The notes under the pieces: generated by a model
Seen by the model: only the letters and a program-made list of their open reading frames with translations
What the model was told of the DNA's origin: nothing
Databases searched by the model: none
Assembly: GCA_018399375.1 (NCBI GenBank)
Contig: JAGYOV010000004.1
Coordinates: 1-18,572 of the forward strand
Source: Dehalococcoidia bacterium
Lineage (GTDB): Bacteria; Chloroflexota; Dehalococcoidia; GIF9; AB-539-J10
Length of the DNA stretch: 18,572 bases
Direction of reading: 5' to 3'
Shown: positions 1 to 7,737 of the stretch, piece after piece
How the letters are laid out: each line of letters begins with the position of its first letter
Numbering within the stretch: the stretch's first letter is position 1
Position numbers and translations under genes: made by a program

Positions 1-31
1 GAGAGAGGGAGTTATAATAACCCCCTCTCTC
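1..31 (-). terminator. Hairpin downstream of ftsZ, probable terminator
   Basis: Bases 1-9 (GAGAGAGGG) and 23-31 (CCCTCTCTC) are perfect inverted repeats. The stem can continue after one mismatch through GTT at 11-13 pairing with AAC at 19-21, leaving a 5-nt loop. It lies 17 bp past the ftsZ stop on the minus strand, where an intrinsic terminator for the division operon would be expected. The U-tract that would prove it lies beyond the window edge, so terminator function is inferred; the hairpin itself is directly visible. Confidence 0.6.
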
Positions 32-48
32 TAACGTCGAAACTCGAT

Positions 49-1185
49 CTACCACTTGGAGACATTGGATGCATCAGGAAAAGCAGTTCTATTATTAGCT
101 AGAGAGCCTCCAATGACGTTATCCGAGGTAGGGAAACTTTTAGAGCGGCGTAAGAAGGAAGGCACATCCAGAACTTCAGAATCACTCTTTATCAGGTGGC
201 GCAGCTCATCGACGGTAGCTTTTTGCTTACCATACTGAGTAACAAAACCAGTTGCGATAACAGTAAGCTCAATCTCACCGTCCATCTTGGGATCATATAC
301 CACGCCAAAGATTATGTTGGCACTCGGATCAACTGCCTGAGCAATTACCTGAGCTGCTTCATTGCACTCAAATAAGGTAAGGCTCGATCCTCCAGTAATG
401 TTGAACAACACCCCTCTGGCGCCCGCTATGGAAACATCGAGCAAAGGGCTTGCCAGTGCTTCCTTGGCAGCTTCAGCAGCGCGATTCTGCCCGCTGGCCT
501 TACCAGCAGACATCCATGCAGGACCGGCATCCTTCATCACCGCCTTGATATCGGCGAAATCAAGATTAATTAGGCCGGGGACAGTAACCACCTCTGAGAT
601 TGCTTTAACTCCAAGGCGAAGAGCATCGTTTGCCAGACCAAAGGCGTTATCCACAGTCGTTTTGGCATCGCAGAGCTGCAGCAAGCGATCATTGGGAAGA
701 ATAATCAACGTATCAACTTTATCGCTCAAGTTCAGCAAGCCCTCCTCAGCCACCCTTGCCCTATTTGCACCTTCAAAAGAAAATGGTTTCGTTACAACTG
801 CGATAGTAAGAGCTCCTGACTGCTTGGCAACCTCGGCTACGACAGGTATTCCTCCTGTACCTGTACCGCCACCCATGCCTGCGGTAATGAACACCATGTC
901 AGCCCCCTCAACAACAGCCTCTATTTCCTGGCGGCTCTCCTCCGCTGCCTTGGTTCCTGTCTTGTGATCACCCCCTGCCCCCAAACCACGGGTCAACCTT
1001 TCTCCCAATTGAACTCTGGTAGACGCTTCAGCCAGAGACAACGCCTGACCATCAGTATTCATGGCCACGAAATCAACTCCCCTTATTCCCTCTCGCACCA
1101 TGCGAGTAATTGCATTGCTACCACCTCCCCCAATGCCTATGGCCTTAATTTTTGCCACTCCTGGAGTATAAATCTGCTTAGCCAT
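49..1185 (-). CDS. ftsZ: Cell division protein FtsZ
   Basis: Tubulin-like GTPase (378 aa) that polymerises into the cytoplasmic Z-ring and recruits the division machinery. The glycine-rich T1 loop is at 18-24 (GIGGGGS) and the tubulin signature GGGTGTG at 105-111. The T7 synergy loop at 207-213 (NLDFADI) keeps both aspartates needed to hydrolyse GTP in the neighbouring subunit. The core ends near residue 315. A very short linker follows, then DVPSFLRR at 340-347, which looks like the conserved C-terminal peptide that docks FtsA. Unusually, 31 more residues follow it, ending in SKW. The ATG start is supported by a strong AAGGAGG site 5 nt upstream. It is the last gene of the mraZ operon, 27 bp after ftsA. 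Family assignment is certain; the tail is odd. Confidence 0.98.
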   Translation of the reverse strand: MAKQIYTPGVAKIKAIGIGGGGSNAITRMVREGIRGVDFVAMNTDGQALSLAEASTRVQLGERLTRGLGAGGDHKTGTKAAEESRQEIEAVVEGADMVFITAGMGGGTGTGGIPVVAEVAKQSGALTIAVVTKPFSFEGANRARVAEEGLLNLSDKVDTLIILPNDRLLQLCDAKTTVDNAFGLANDALRLGVKAISEVVTVPGLINLDFADIKAVMKDAGPAWMSAGKASGQNRAAEAAKEALASPLLDVSIAGARGVLFNITGGSSLTLFECNEAAQVIAQAVDPSANIIFGVVYDPKMDGEIELTVIATGFVTQYGKQKATVDELRHLIKSDSEVLDVPSFLRRSKSFPTSDNVIGGSLANNRTAFPDASNVSKW

Positions 1186-1212
1186 TTTTAACCTCCTTAT
1201 CTTATCCTCAAA

Positions 1213-2436
1213 TTAACTGCGGAAGAACTTCTTCATGAAATTTACTATAGAACTCAAAGGCCCCCCTCGATGCAACTTAAGCCCCGAGGTGGTCTTTTTA
1301 CCTCCTACCTGCCACAAAATCAGCCCCTGAGTAGTAGCATACGCTGGATCGTGGAGAATATCAGAAATGCCATAGATACCGACATTCAATGGTCTGCCTA
1401 TTCGCACCGGCATTTGCAATACTTCTCGTCCCAACAAATCCAGCCCGGATAGATTTGATGTACCACCGGTGAGAACCAAGCCATGCGGAGCCAGAGAGTG
1501 ATAATCAGTAGTGGGCATTTCCAGAAGCATGAGCTGTAACAATTCTTCCATACGAGATCGAATAATGCCACAGAGACTCCGATAAGAGGCGCTGTGGCCA
1601 TTGGTACCAACTTTGGTGGTCTCCTCAATTTCCAAATTTGGCGTCACATCAGCATATTGCTTCTTCACCTTCTCTGCAATTTCAAAAGGCAGTCCCAGGC
1701 CTATCGAGAGATCGCTGGTCACCTGATACCCTGCCACAGGGATGATGGCGGTATGGTAAATACTTCCACCCTTAAATACAGCGATATCGGTTGTGCCACC
1801 ACCGATATCAGCCATAATAACGCCCACTTCCCTTTCCTCCGGAGTCAGTACGGACTCAGCACTGGCTAGAGGTTCCAGCACCAGGTCATCAACATCTATG
1901 CCAATACTGCGAATGCATTTGACCAGATTCTGAATTGAGGTTATTGAAGCAGTAATAATATGAGTTTCGACATCCAGCCTGGCACCATGCATCCCCACTG
2001 GCTCCTGAACTCTTTCCTGACCATCGAGAGCGTAATAGCGCGGGATAGCATGCAACACTCGTTTGCCCTCGGGAACGGAAACGCTGCGCGCCGCTGAAAG
2101 CACCCGCTTAAGATCCTGAGATCGCACAAGACGATCATCCCGTGGAATGGATATAACCCCCCGATTGTTCAAGCTGGTTATATGCCGGCCAGTAACGCCA
2201 ACATACACAGATTCTATGCGCATTCCACTAATTCTCTCTGCTTCTTTTATTGAAGCAGTGATGGCACGTTTGGCTTCATCCATATTAACTACCACGCCCT
2301 TGTGTAAACCATGACTGGGAACTATTCCCACTCCTAGAACTTCAATATCACTTTGGGATTTGGCGTTAGCCACGATGGTAGCAATCTTGGTCGTGCCCAC
2401 GTCAATAGCAGAGAATATCTTCCTTGCATTGGCCAT
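1213..2436 (-). CDS. ftsA: Cell division protein FtsA
   Basis: Actin-like ATPase (407 aa) that tethers FtsZ filaments to the membrane and helps recruit later division proteins. The phosphate-1 motif IDVGTTKI is at 11-18 and the phosphate-2 motif DIGGGTTDI at 210-218. The adenosine motif GGTSNLSGL is at 324-332. The segment between about 85 and 165 is the FtsA-specific 1C subdomain. The last residues, about 393-406 (PLSSIVNFMKKFFR), form a short amphipathic basic helix of the kind FtsA uses for membrane targeting. The ATG start has an AAGGAGG site close upstream. The gene sits 35 bp after rsmH and 27 bp before ftsZ, the usual order. None of the genes that normally separate rsmH from ftsA (ftsL, ftsI, mur genes, ftsW, ftsQ) is present. 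Confidence 0.97.
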   Translation of the reverse strand: MANARKIFSAIDVGTTKIATIVANAKSQSDIEVLGVGIVPSHGLHKGVVVNMDEAKRAITASIKEAERISGMRIESVYVGVTGRHITSLNNRGVISIPRDDRLVRSQDLKRVLSAARSVSVPEGKRVLHAIPRYYALDGQERVQEPVGMHGARLDVETHIITASITSIQNLVKCIRSIGIDVDDLVLEPLASAESVLTPEEREVGVIMADIGGGTTDIAVFKGGSIYHTAIIPVAGYQVTSDLSIGLGLPFEIAEKVKKQYADVTPNLEIEETTKVGTNGHSASYRSLCGIIRSRMEELLQLMLLEMPTTDYHSLAPHGLVLTGGTSNLSGLDLLGREVLQMPVRIGRPLNVGIYGISDILHDPAYATTQGLILWQVGGKKTTSGLKLHRGGPLSSIVNFMKKFFRS

Positions 2437-2471
2437 TTTTCTACCTCCTTATTCTATTGAATGCCGCTTCT

Positions 2472-3410
2472 TCAATTGAGCCGCTCGGCTACTCTTAATT
2501 TAGCGCTGCGGCTACGCAGGTTGGATTTTATCTCCAACGAAGTAGGGCTAATGGCCTTTCTTGAAATGAGCCTTAGTGTAGGGGTATGCCCATAGTGATT
2601 TACCATCGCTTCTGATGGGCATAAGCGACTGCTGGCTTCACAGTGCATGAACCGTTTGACTATGCGGTCCTCCAGGGAGTGATAGCTAATGACTACCAAT
2701 CTCCCTCCGGGACGAAGGAGGCTAATAGTTTGCTTCAATGCCATCTCCAGGCTTTGTAGTTCGCTATTGACTGCAATGCGAAGCGCCATGAATGTCCTGG
2801 TAGCTGGATGAATTCTAGAACGTTTGCCTCCGAGAGCCTGCTCAACAAGCCGAGCAAGCTGTAGCGTGGTAGAAATGGGGCGATTATATACAATGAGATG
2901 AGCTATACGCCGCGATTGGCGTTCTTCACCATACTCTTCAATGATCCGCGCCAGTTCCCGCTCAGGAAAATCGTTGACGATGTGTGAAGCAGTCAATTCC
3001 TGCCTGAAATCAAATCTCATATCCAGAGCAGCTTCTCGTTGAAAACTGAAGCCACGCTGTGCCGTTTCCAGCTGCAAGGATGAAATGCCGAGATCGAAAA
3101 GGATTCCATCAACTGGATAAAAATGATACTTTATGCAGACAACCTTGAGATTGCTGAACTTTTCATTGACCAGAGTAACCGCTACACCATATTTCTTGAG
3201 CCGGTCTTCAGCTATTCTCAAAGCATCGGCGTCAACATCAATGCCCAAAAATCTCCCCGAGGGAGAAATTCTTTTCAATATGGCCTCCGCATGCCCACCT
3301 AACCCCACGGTACAGTCAACGAAATATCCGCCTGGCCAGGGACGCAATCCTTCGACTGCTTCATGAAGTAAAACAGGCGTATGCACGGGCAAAGAGCCAC
3401 TTGAATTCAC
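2472..3410 (-). CDS. rsmH: 16S rRNA (cytosine-1402 N4) methyltransferase RsmH (MraW)
   Basis: SAM-dependent methyltransferase (312 aa, normal length) that makes the N4-methyl group of m4Cm1402 in the decoding centre of 16S rRNA. The N-terminus HTPVLLHEAVEGL (10-22) is typical. The SAM motif VDCTVGLGGHAEAIL is at 31-45 and the acidic ribose-binding strand GIDVD at 56-60. DGILFDLGISSLQL (101-114) and the following MRFD box are family hallmarks. The start codon is GTG, overlapping the mraZ stop by 4 bp (GTGA), so translation is probably coupled. It is the second gene of the division operon. Confidence 0.97.
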   Translation of the reverse strand: MNSSGSLPVHTPVLLHEAVEGLRPWPGGYFVDCTVGLGGHAEAILKRISPSGRFLGIDVDADALRIAEDRLKKYGVAVTLVNEKFSNLKVVCIKYHFYPVDGILFDLGISSLQLETAQRGFSFQREAALDMRFDFRQELTASHIVNDFPERELARIIEEYGEERQSRRIAHLIVYNRPISTTLQLARLVEQALGGKRSRIHPATRTFMALRIAVNSELQSLEMALKQTISLLRPGGRLVVISYHSLEDRIVKRFMHCEASSRLCPSEAMVNHYGHTPTLRLISRKAISPTSLEIKSNLRSRSAKLRVAERLN

Positions 3411-3835
3411 AACTGCGCTCCGAAGTTCTCAATTATTTCTGATGCCTGTTTCTCATCCTCAGCCACCTCCTGCTCCCACAGATCCTTATTCCACAATTCC
3501 ACGTAGCTATTAACGCCTACAACGACCACAGCATCTCCAATCTCAGCATAGCTGCGCAGCGAAGGTGGCAACACTATTCTACCCTGCCCATCAAAGACTG
3601 CATCGGAAGCAGAGCCAAAAATAGCGCGGTTCAGCTTCCTCAACTTGGCAGGAGTTACTGCCTGAGATGCCAGGCTATCAGCTAACCTCTTCCCCTCAGC
3701 TATAGGATAAGCAGCTATACATTTTTCTGTTCCCTTGATAAGCATTACGCCCTCTTTCATCTGCCGCCTGAACTTAGGAGGCAGGGGAGCCCTCCCCTTC
3801 TCATCAACCTTATATTCGTGTTCTCCAAAAAACAT
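3407..3835 (-). CDS. mraZ: Transcriptional regulator MraZ
   Basis: DNA-binding regulator (142 aa) of the division cluster with two SpoVT/AbrB-like repeats. Each repeat carries the diagnostic D-x-x-G-R turn followed by a hydrophobic-P: DEKGRAPLP at 11-19 and DGQGRIVLP at 82-90. In characterised species MraZ forms a ring and represses its own operon by binding tandem GGG-containing repeats in front of mraZ. Such repeats are visible here at 3891-3950. The ATG has GAGGT upstream. It is the promoter-proximal gene of mraZ-rsmH-ftsA-ftsZ. Identity is certain; autoregulation is inferred from the family and the operator. Confidence 0.97.
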   Translation of the reverse strand: MFFGEHEYKVDEKGRAPLPPKFRRQMKEGVMLIKGTEKCIAAYPIAEGKRLADSLASQAVTPAKLRKLNRAIFGSASDAVFDGQGRIVLPPSLRSYAEIGDAVVVVGVNSYVELWNKDLWEQEVAEDEKQASEIIENFGAQL

Positions 3836-3890
3836 TTCTCTTACCTCAACTTCCCAGAGTAATTATCACTTCATCGCTACAAATAGACAT

Positions 3891-3950
3891 CGCTCCCCAC
3901 AGATTGTATCCTGAGCGACCTTTTACCCCTTATTCCCCATTTCTCCCCAC
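3891..3950 (-). promoter_or_regulatory. Probable MraZ operator: phased GGGG boxes
   Basis: On the minus strand three consecutive 10-bp units each carry a four-G run: GTGGGG at 3950-3945, ATGGGG at 3940-3935 and AGGGGT at 3930-3925. A fourth GTGGGG copy at 3900-3895 lies exactly 50 bp from the first, so it is in phase on the same helical face. MraZ of Escherichia coli is known to bind three TGGG-type boxes separated by 5-bp spacers, which is this spacing. The first three boxes lie just upstream of the candidate -10 at 3903-3908 and the fourth covers the expected transcription start, as suits a repressor site. Confidence 0.75.
3903..3908 (-). promoter_or_regulatory. Candidate -10 element of the mraZ operon promoter
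   Basis: TACAAT on the minus strand (5 of 6 matches to TATAAT) lies 67 bp upstream of the mraZ start and between the operator boxes. No good -35 hexamer is present 16-18 bp upstream, where the G-rich boxes lie. Transcription would start near 3896, giving a leader of about 60 nt. This is a visual match only. Confidence 0.4.
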
Positions 3951-4136
3951 ATACCAATTGTAAACACGATAACCACTACTTTGTCAAGTCTTTTCACGGT
4001 CCTTTCAGACAAAACCTATATTTTCTTAACTTTTCTTATGCCCACACATGTGTTAACATAAGCAACCTGGACTTCGCGCCAGGCTAGAAGGACAATCATA
4101 AAACTGCAGCTTAGCGAAGGATTTTTAGTCACTCAG
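3951..4136 (+). other. Non-coding leader in front of trmD
   Basis: This is the trmD-side part of the 301-bp divergent gap between mraZ and trmD. It is A+T rich. It holds a tandem near-repeat (4021-4030 and 4031-4040, 8 of 10 bases alike), a perfect 10-bp palindrome ACACATGTGT at 4044-4053, and a weak possible -10, TAACAT, at 4054-4059. A small hairpin (CCTGG at 4066-4070, CCAGG at 4079-4083) follows with no U-tract. I find no convincing gene, riboswitch or structured RNA. The trmD promoter must lie here, but no strong -35/-10 pair can be named. Confidence 0.4.
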
Positions 4137-4877
4137 ATGCGCATCGACATACTTTGCCTTTTCCCCGAAATGCTGGTTTCACCCTTGGAACAAAGCATCG
4201 TAAAGAGAGCCAGGGAGAAAGGCCTGGTAGAAATCACCGCCCACAACGTTCGTGATTACACTCACGATAAACATCATACCGTGGATGACTATTCCTACGG
4301 CGGCGGGCCGGGGATGGTGCTCAAACCAGAACCATTTTTCGAAGCAGCAGATGTGATAAAGAAGCAAACCAATACAGCAGAATTACCCATCATTTTGCTT
4401 TCTCCCGCAGGAAGGATATTCAACCAAAGAATTGCCCAAGACATGGCTTCTTCATCACACCTTATGTTAATTTGTGGTCACTATGAAGGCATTGACGAGA
4501 GAGTGCGCGAACACCTAGCGACTGATGAGATCAGCCTCGGTGACTATATCCTGAGCGGGGGAGAAATAGCCGCCATCGTATTGATAGATGCCATTATCAG
4601 GCTCATCCCAGGAGTACTTGGCTCGGAAATGTCTCTGAATACTGACTCCCATACCAATAATTTGCTAGAATATCCCCAATATACCCGACCGCCAGCATAC
4701 CGTGGATGGGAAGTGCCGGCAGTCTTATTTTCGGGGAACCATAAAGAAATTGACAAATGGAGGAGAAGGAAAGCTATTTTGCGCACATGCGAGCGCCGTC
4801 CTGACTTGTTAGAAAAAGCAAATCTTAGCTCAGAGGAGAGACAATGGATATTCGAGAGCTTGTCAAGCCAAAAATAA
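4137..4877 (+). CDS. trmD: tRNA (guanine-37-N1)-methyltransferase TrmD
   Basis: SPOUT-family enzyme (246 aa) that uses SAM to methylate G37 next to the anticodon, preventing +1 frameshifts. The N-terminus MRIDILCLFPEM is typical. SYGGGPGMVLKPEP (53-66) and the knotted SAM site LICGHYEGIDERV (111-123) with SLGDYILSGGE (133-143) are clear. R155 and D170 fall where the catalytic Arg/Asp pair of the family (R154/D169 in Haemophilus) should be. The ATG at 4137 is fixed by the conserved N-terminus, although the ribosome site is poor. The usual upstream partners rpsP and rimM are absent. The 3' end overlaps rplS by 34 bp. Confidence 0.97.
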   Translation: MRIDILCLFPEMLVSPLEQSIVKRAREKGLVEITAHNVRDYTHDKHHTVDDYSYGGGPGMVLKPEPFFEAADVIKKQTNTAELPIILLSPAGRIFNQRIAQDMASSSHLMLICGHYEGIDERVREHLATDEISLGDYILSGGEIAAIVLIDAIIRLIPGVLGSEMSLNTDSHTNNLLEYPQYTRPPAYRGWEVPAVLFSGNHKEIDKWRRRKAILRTCERRPDLLEKANLSSEERQWIFESLSSQK

Positions 4878-5200
4878 ATCCCGTGGCACTTCAAACATCT
4901 GTAGGGGACACAGTAAAAGTTGACATCAAGATCACCGAGGGAGATAAAGAAAGGTTACAGCATTTTCAGGGGACTGTCATAAGGGTGAGAAAAGGCGTTG
5001 ACGGAGGCAGTTTGACTGTAAGGAAAGTTAGCTATGGCGTTGGCGTAGAGTACACTTTTCCTGCTCAATGTCCTTCGCTCCATAATATTGAGATCCTCAA
5101 GCGAGGTAAGGTGCGCCGCGCCAAGCTTTACTACATGCGGCAACTAAGTGCCAAGCAAAGAAGATTAAAGGAAAGGCCGGATAAAGAAAAAACAGTGTAG
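4844..5200 (+). CDS. rplS: 50S ribosomal protein L19
   Basis: Large-subunit protein (118 aa) located at the 30S-50S interface. The pattern GDTVKVDIKITEGDKERLQHFQG (about 21-43), the HFQGTVIRVRKG strand and the later YGVGVEYTFP and RGKVRRAKLYYMR segments are diagnostic. The ATG at 4844 lies inside trmD. It is chosen because it has AGAGGAGAG directly upstream and leaves about 20 residues before GDTV, the normal N-terminal length. A later start after the trmD stop would truncate the protein. The 34-bp overlap suggests coupled translation with trmD. Confidence 0.96.
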   Translation: MDIRELVKPKINPVALQTSVGDTVKVDIKITEGDKERLQHFQGTVIRVRKGVDGGSLTVRKVSYGVGVEYTFPAQCPSLHNIEILKRGKVRRAKLYYMRQLSAKQRRLKERPDKEKTV

Positions 5201-5266
5201 ATTTCTATTCACAGGTGCAGAAATCTCTCCAACCTCTTCCAGTTATCAGCTACTATCGAGTGAGAG

Positions 5267-7693
5267 ATGGAATATGCCGAGGTAGCGGTTAACTCTCCAG
5301 CATCGCGTTCTACATATTGTTACGCCATTCCATCCCACCTGGTCATCAAGCCGGGGCAGGCAGTATGGGTTCCCTTCGGGTCCAGAAATATTCAGGGCAT
5401 CGTTGTCAAAATTACTGGGCAACCCGCAGTTGAAACAGTTAGAGATCTGTGTGGAATCATTAGCCCATCACCATTGCTTAAACCTGCACAGATCAAGCTT
5501 GCTCTATGGATGAGCAAGCGTTACCTCTCTTCGCTCTTTGAATGCATGGCTTTGATGTTACCTCCCAACTTCCAACGCAGCTTCACTACTTATTTTCAAA
5601 TAGTCCGAACACAACCAGACCATGCTCCAATCTCCCGTGAAGAAAAGGATACCATTGCTTTTATAAAAGAGAGAGACAAGGTGAGTCTAAATGCTTTAGA
5701 GCAAAAATTCGGCAAACGAAGAGCTAGACACCTTGTCGTTTCTCTCCTGCAAAATGGCCGAATAACGAAAACCCAACAGCTAAAGCCTCCCAGAGCAAAA
5801 CCAAAATCATGCATTTACCTCAAACTCAAGGGAGAGAAGAGTGAAATTAATAATGAGATCGACAGACTGAACAAATGCAAGGCCTTCAAGCAAGCTGAGC
5901 TACTGAATTTATTGAAGCAAGACGATAATATCTCCATTAGAGAAGCTCAAAAACGCAGCAATTGCTCCACGAAATCGATTCAGGCACTGGAACAACGCGG
6001 GCTGATATCCATGGAAAGCATCAACGTAAGGAGAGACCCTCTATCGCACTTAACCATCAACCATACTCTCCCTCCATCACTAACTCCTTCACAGAAAATT
6101 GCCTGTAAAGCCATTGAAGATAAACTTAAAAAAGATAGCAACGATCAACCTCCCATTTTCCTCCTCTTCGGCGTTACTGGAAGCGGTAAAACCGAAGTCT
6201 ATCTACAAGCTCTAAACAAGATCGTGTCTCTGGGCAAGCAGGGTCTCTATCTCATCCCTGAAATTGCCTTAACCGCCCAGGTCGCGGAGCGTTTCGCCAG
6301 CTATTTCCCTGGACGCATAGCAGTACTGCACAGTAAACTCTCCGCGGGAGAACAACTTGATGAATGGCAAAGAATACATGGAGGAGAATGCGACATCGTC
6401 ATTGGCCCCAGAAGCGCTCTATTTTCACCTCTGCCCAATTTAGGACTCATCATTATAGACGAAGAGCACGAATGGACCTACAAACAGGAAGACAAGGCTC
6501 CTCGTTACCACTCCCGCGATGTTGCTATTAAACTAGCAGAACTTCACGGTGCCACTGTAATTCTGGGAAGTGCTACACCGGATATCGATAGCTATTACCA
6601 GGCACAACTCGGTAAATATCACCTGCTTACCCTGAAAGAGCGAGTTACTCCTTGTGGTTACTCCCCCTTACCACAGGTGAGTATCGTTGATTTAAGAGAA
6701 GAACTGAAAAGAGGCAATACCAGCTTACTGAGCGAGCCCCTTACCTGTGCTATAAAGGACGCCCTGAAGAAAGAGGAACAGACAATCCTGTTCCTCAACC
6801 GCCGCGGGTCTGCCACCTTCGTTCAGTGTTCCCACTGTCACTTCATCTTTCGCTGCCCTCGTTGCTCCATAGCTCTTACATACCACAAAGCAAAGGAAAG
6901 CCTGATCTGTCATCACTGCAACTACTCCATCCCAGTTCCTTCAACCTGCCCTCAATGCTCCAGCACCGACTTCAATTTTCTTGGCGTAGGAACACAGAGA
7001 GTAGAGGAAGAGGTAAAACACACCTTCCCAGAAGCGAGAATACTTCGCTGGGACAAAGACACGGTTAGCCATAGATACGCTCATGAAGAGCTACTGCAGG
7101 ACTTCCGCGAGCACAAAGCAGACATACTGATAGGTACACAAATAGTTGCCAAAGGGTTGGATCTGCCACAAGTAACGGTCGCAGGAATAATCATGGCAGA
7201 CACAGGACTTAATTTCCCCGATTTTCGCTCGGGAGAACGCACCTTTCAGTTGTTATGTCAAGTAGCAGACCGAGCAGGCCATGGGCCACGAAAAGGGAAG
7301 GCATTTATCCAGACATACGCTCTGGAAAATTATGTTATTCGGTTTGCCGCCAATCGCGACTACCACGGATTCTATCAGCAAGAGATCAGTTACCGCAGGC
7401 AGTACAACTATCCTCCGTTTAGCCATCTCGTTCGCCTCGTATACGCTCATTCTAGCAACGAGCATTGCCAGACGGCAGCAAAAAAAATGAGCCAACTGAT
7501 CCGAAAAGAGAAAGAAATACAAGGTATGCATGACTTGAGCCTGATCGGGCCTATGCCCTCATTCAACGCCAAGATACGAGGCAAGTACCGCTGGCAACTC
7601 ATGCTGCGCGGGTACAATCCAGCGCGGGTACTGGAGAACTTAACCTTGCCGCAAGGATGGGCCGTGGATGTCGATCCCGTAAGCCTATTATAA
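5267..7693 (+). CDS. priA: Primosomal protein N' (replication restart helicase PriA)
   Basis: Superfamily 2 DNA helicase (808 aa) that recognises stalled forks and reloads the replicative helicase. The N-terminal fork-binding region (about 1-105) is followed by a winged-helix-like segment. The helicase core has Walker A GVTGSGKTE at 302-310, the DEEH box at 398-401 and GSATPD at 434-439. Between helicase lobes sit eight cysteines in four CxxC pairs (521/524, 530/533, 548/551, 561/564), the two zinc sites of PriA. The gene starts 66 bp after rplS with only a weak GAG-rich ribosome site. Residues 105-260 diverge from better-known PriA proteins but keep the frame open. Family assignment is certain. 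Confidence 0.96.
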   Translation: MEYAEVAVNSPASRSTYCYAIPSHLVIKPGQAVWVPFGSRNIQGIVVKITGQPAVETVRDLCGIISPSPLLKPAQIKLALWMSKRYLSSLFECMALMLPPNFQRSFTTYFQIVRTQPDHAPISREEKDTIAFIKERDKVSLNALEQKFGKRRARHLVVSLLQNGRITKTQQLKPPRAKPKSCIYLKLKGEKSEINNEIDRLNKCKAFKQAELLNLLKQDDNISIREAQKRSNCSTKSIQALEQRGLISMESINVRRDPLSHLTINHTLPPSLTPSQKIACKAIEDKLKKDSNDQPPIFLLFGVTGSGKTEVYLQALNKIVSLGKQGLYLIPEIALTAQVAERFASYFPGRIAVLHSKLSAGEQLDEWQRIHGGECDIVIGPRSALFSPLPNLGLIIIDEEHEWTYKQEDKAPRYHSRDVAIKLAELHGATVILGSATPDIDSYYQAQLGKYHLLTLKERVTPCGYSPLPQVSIVDLREELKRGNTSLLSEPLTCAIKDALKKEEQTILFLNRRGSATFVQCSHCHFIFRCPRCSIALTYHKAKESLICHHCNYSIPVPSTCPQCSSTDFNFLGVGTQRVEEEVKHTFPEARILRWDKDTVSHRYAHEELLQDFREHKADILIGTQIVAKGLDLPQVTVAGIIMADTGLNFPDFRSGERTFQLLCQVADRAGHGPRKGKAFIQTYALENYVIRFAANRDYHGFYQQEISYRRQYNYPPFSHLVRLVYAHSSNEHCQTAAKKMSQLIRKEKEIQGMHDLSLIGPMPSFNAKIRGKYRWQLMLRGYNPARVLENLTLPQGWAVDVDPVSLL

Positions 7694-7737
7694 ATACATT
7701 TGCTAATATAATTGCAAATCTCTATACTTTACACCCT

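Noticed and set aside
362..967. 201-codon open frame on the plus strand opposite ftsZ
   Set aside because: It is antisense to a certain gene, has low-complexity Ser/Ala/Pro content and no recognisable motif; it is a shadow of ftsZ codon bias.
4061..4136. Possible small structured RNA (SRP RNA or riboswitch) before trmD
   Set aside because: Only a 5-bp hairpin is visible. There is no conserved SRP apical motif, no recognisable aptamer and no terminator pairing.
5201..5224. Inverted repeat ATTTCT/AGAAAT just after rplS, possible terminator
   Set aside because: The stem is only 6 A+T-rich pairs with a 12-nt loop and no following T-run; priA probably continues the same transcript.
7657..7737. 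N-terminal extension of DnaJ to an ATG inside priA
   Set aside because: The added 27 residues do not resemble any DnaJ N-terminus, and the J domain begins properly from the ATG at 7738.
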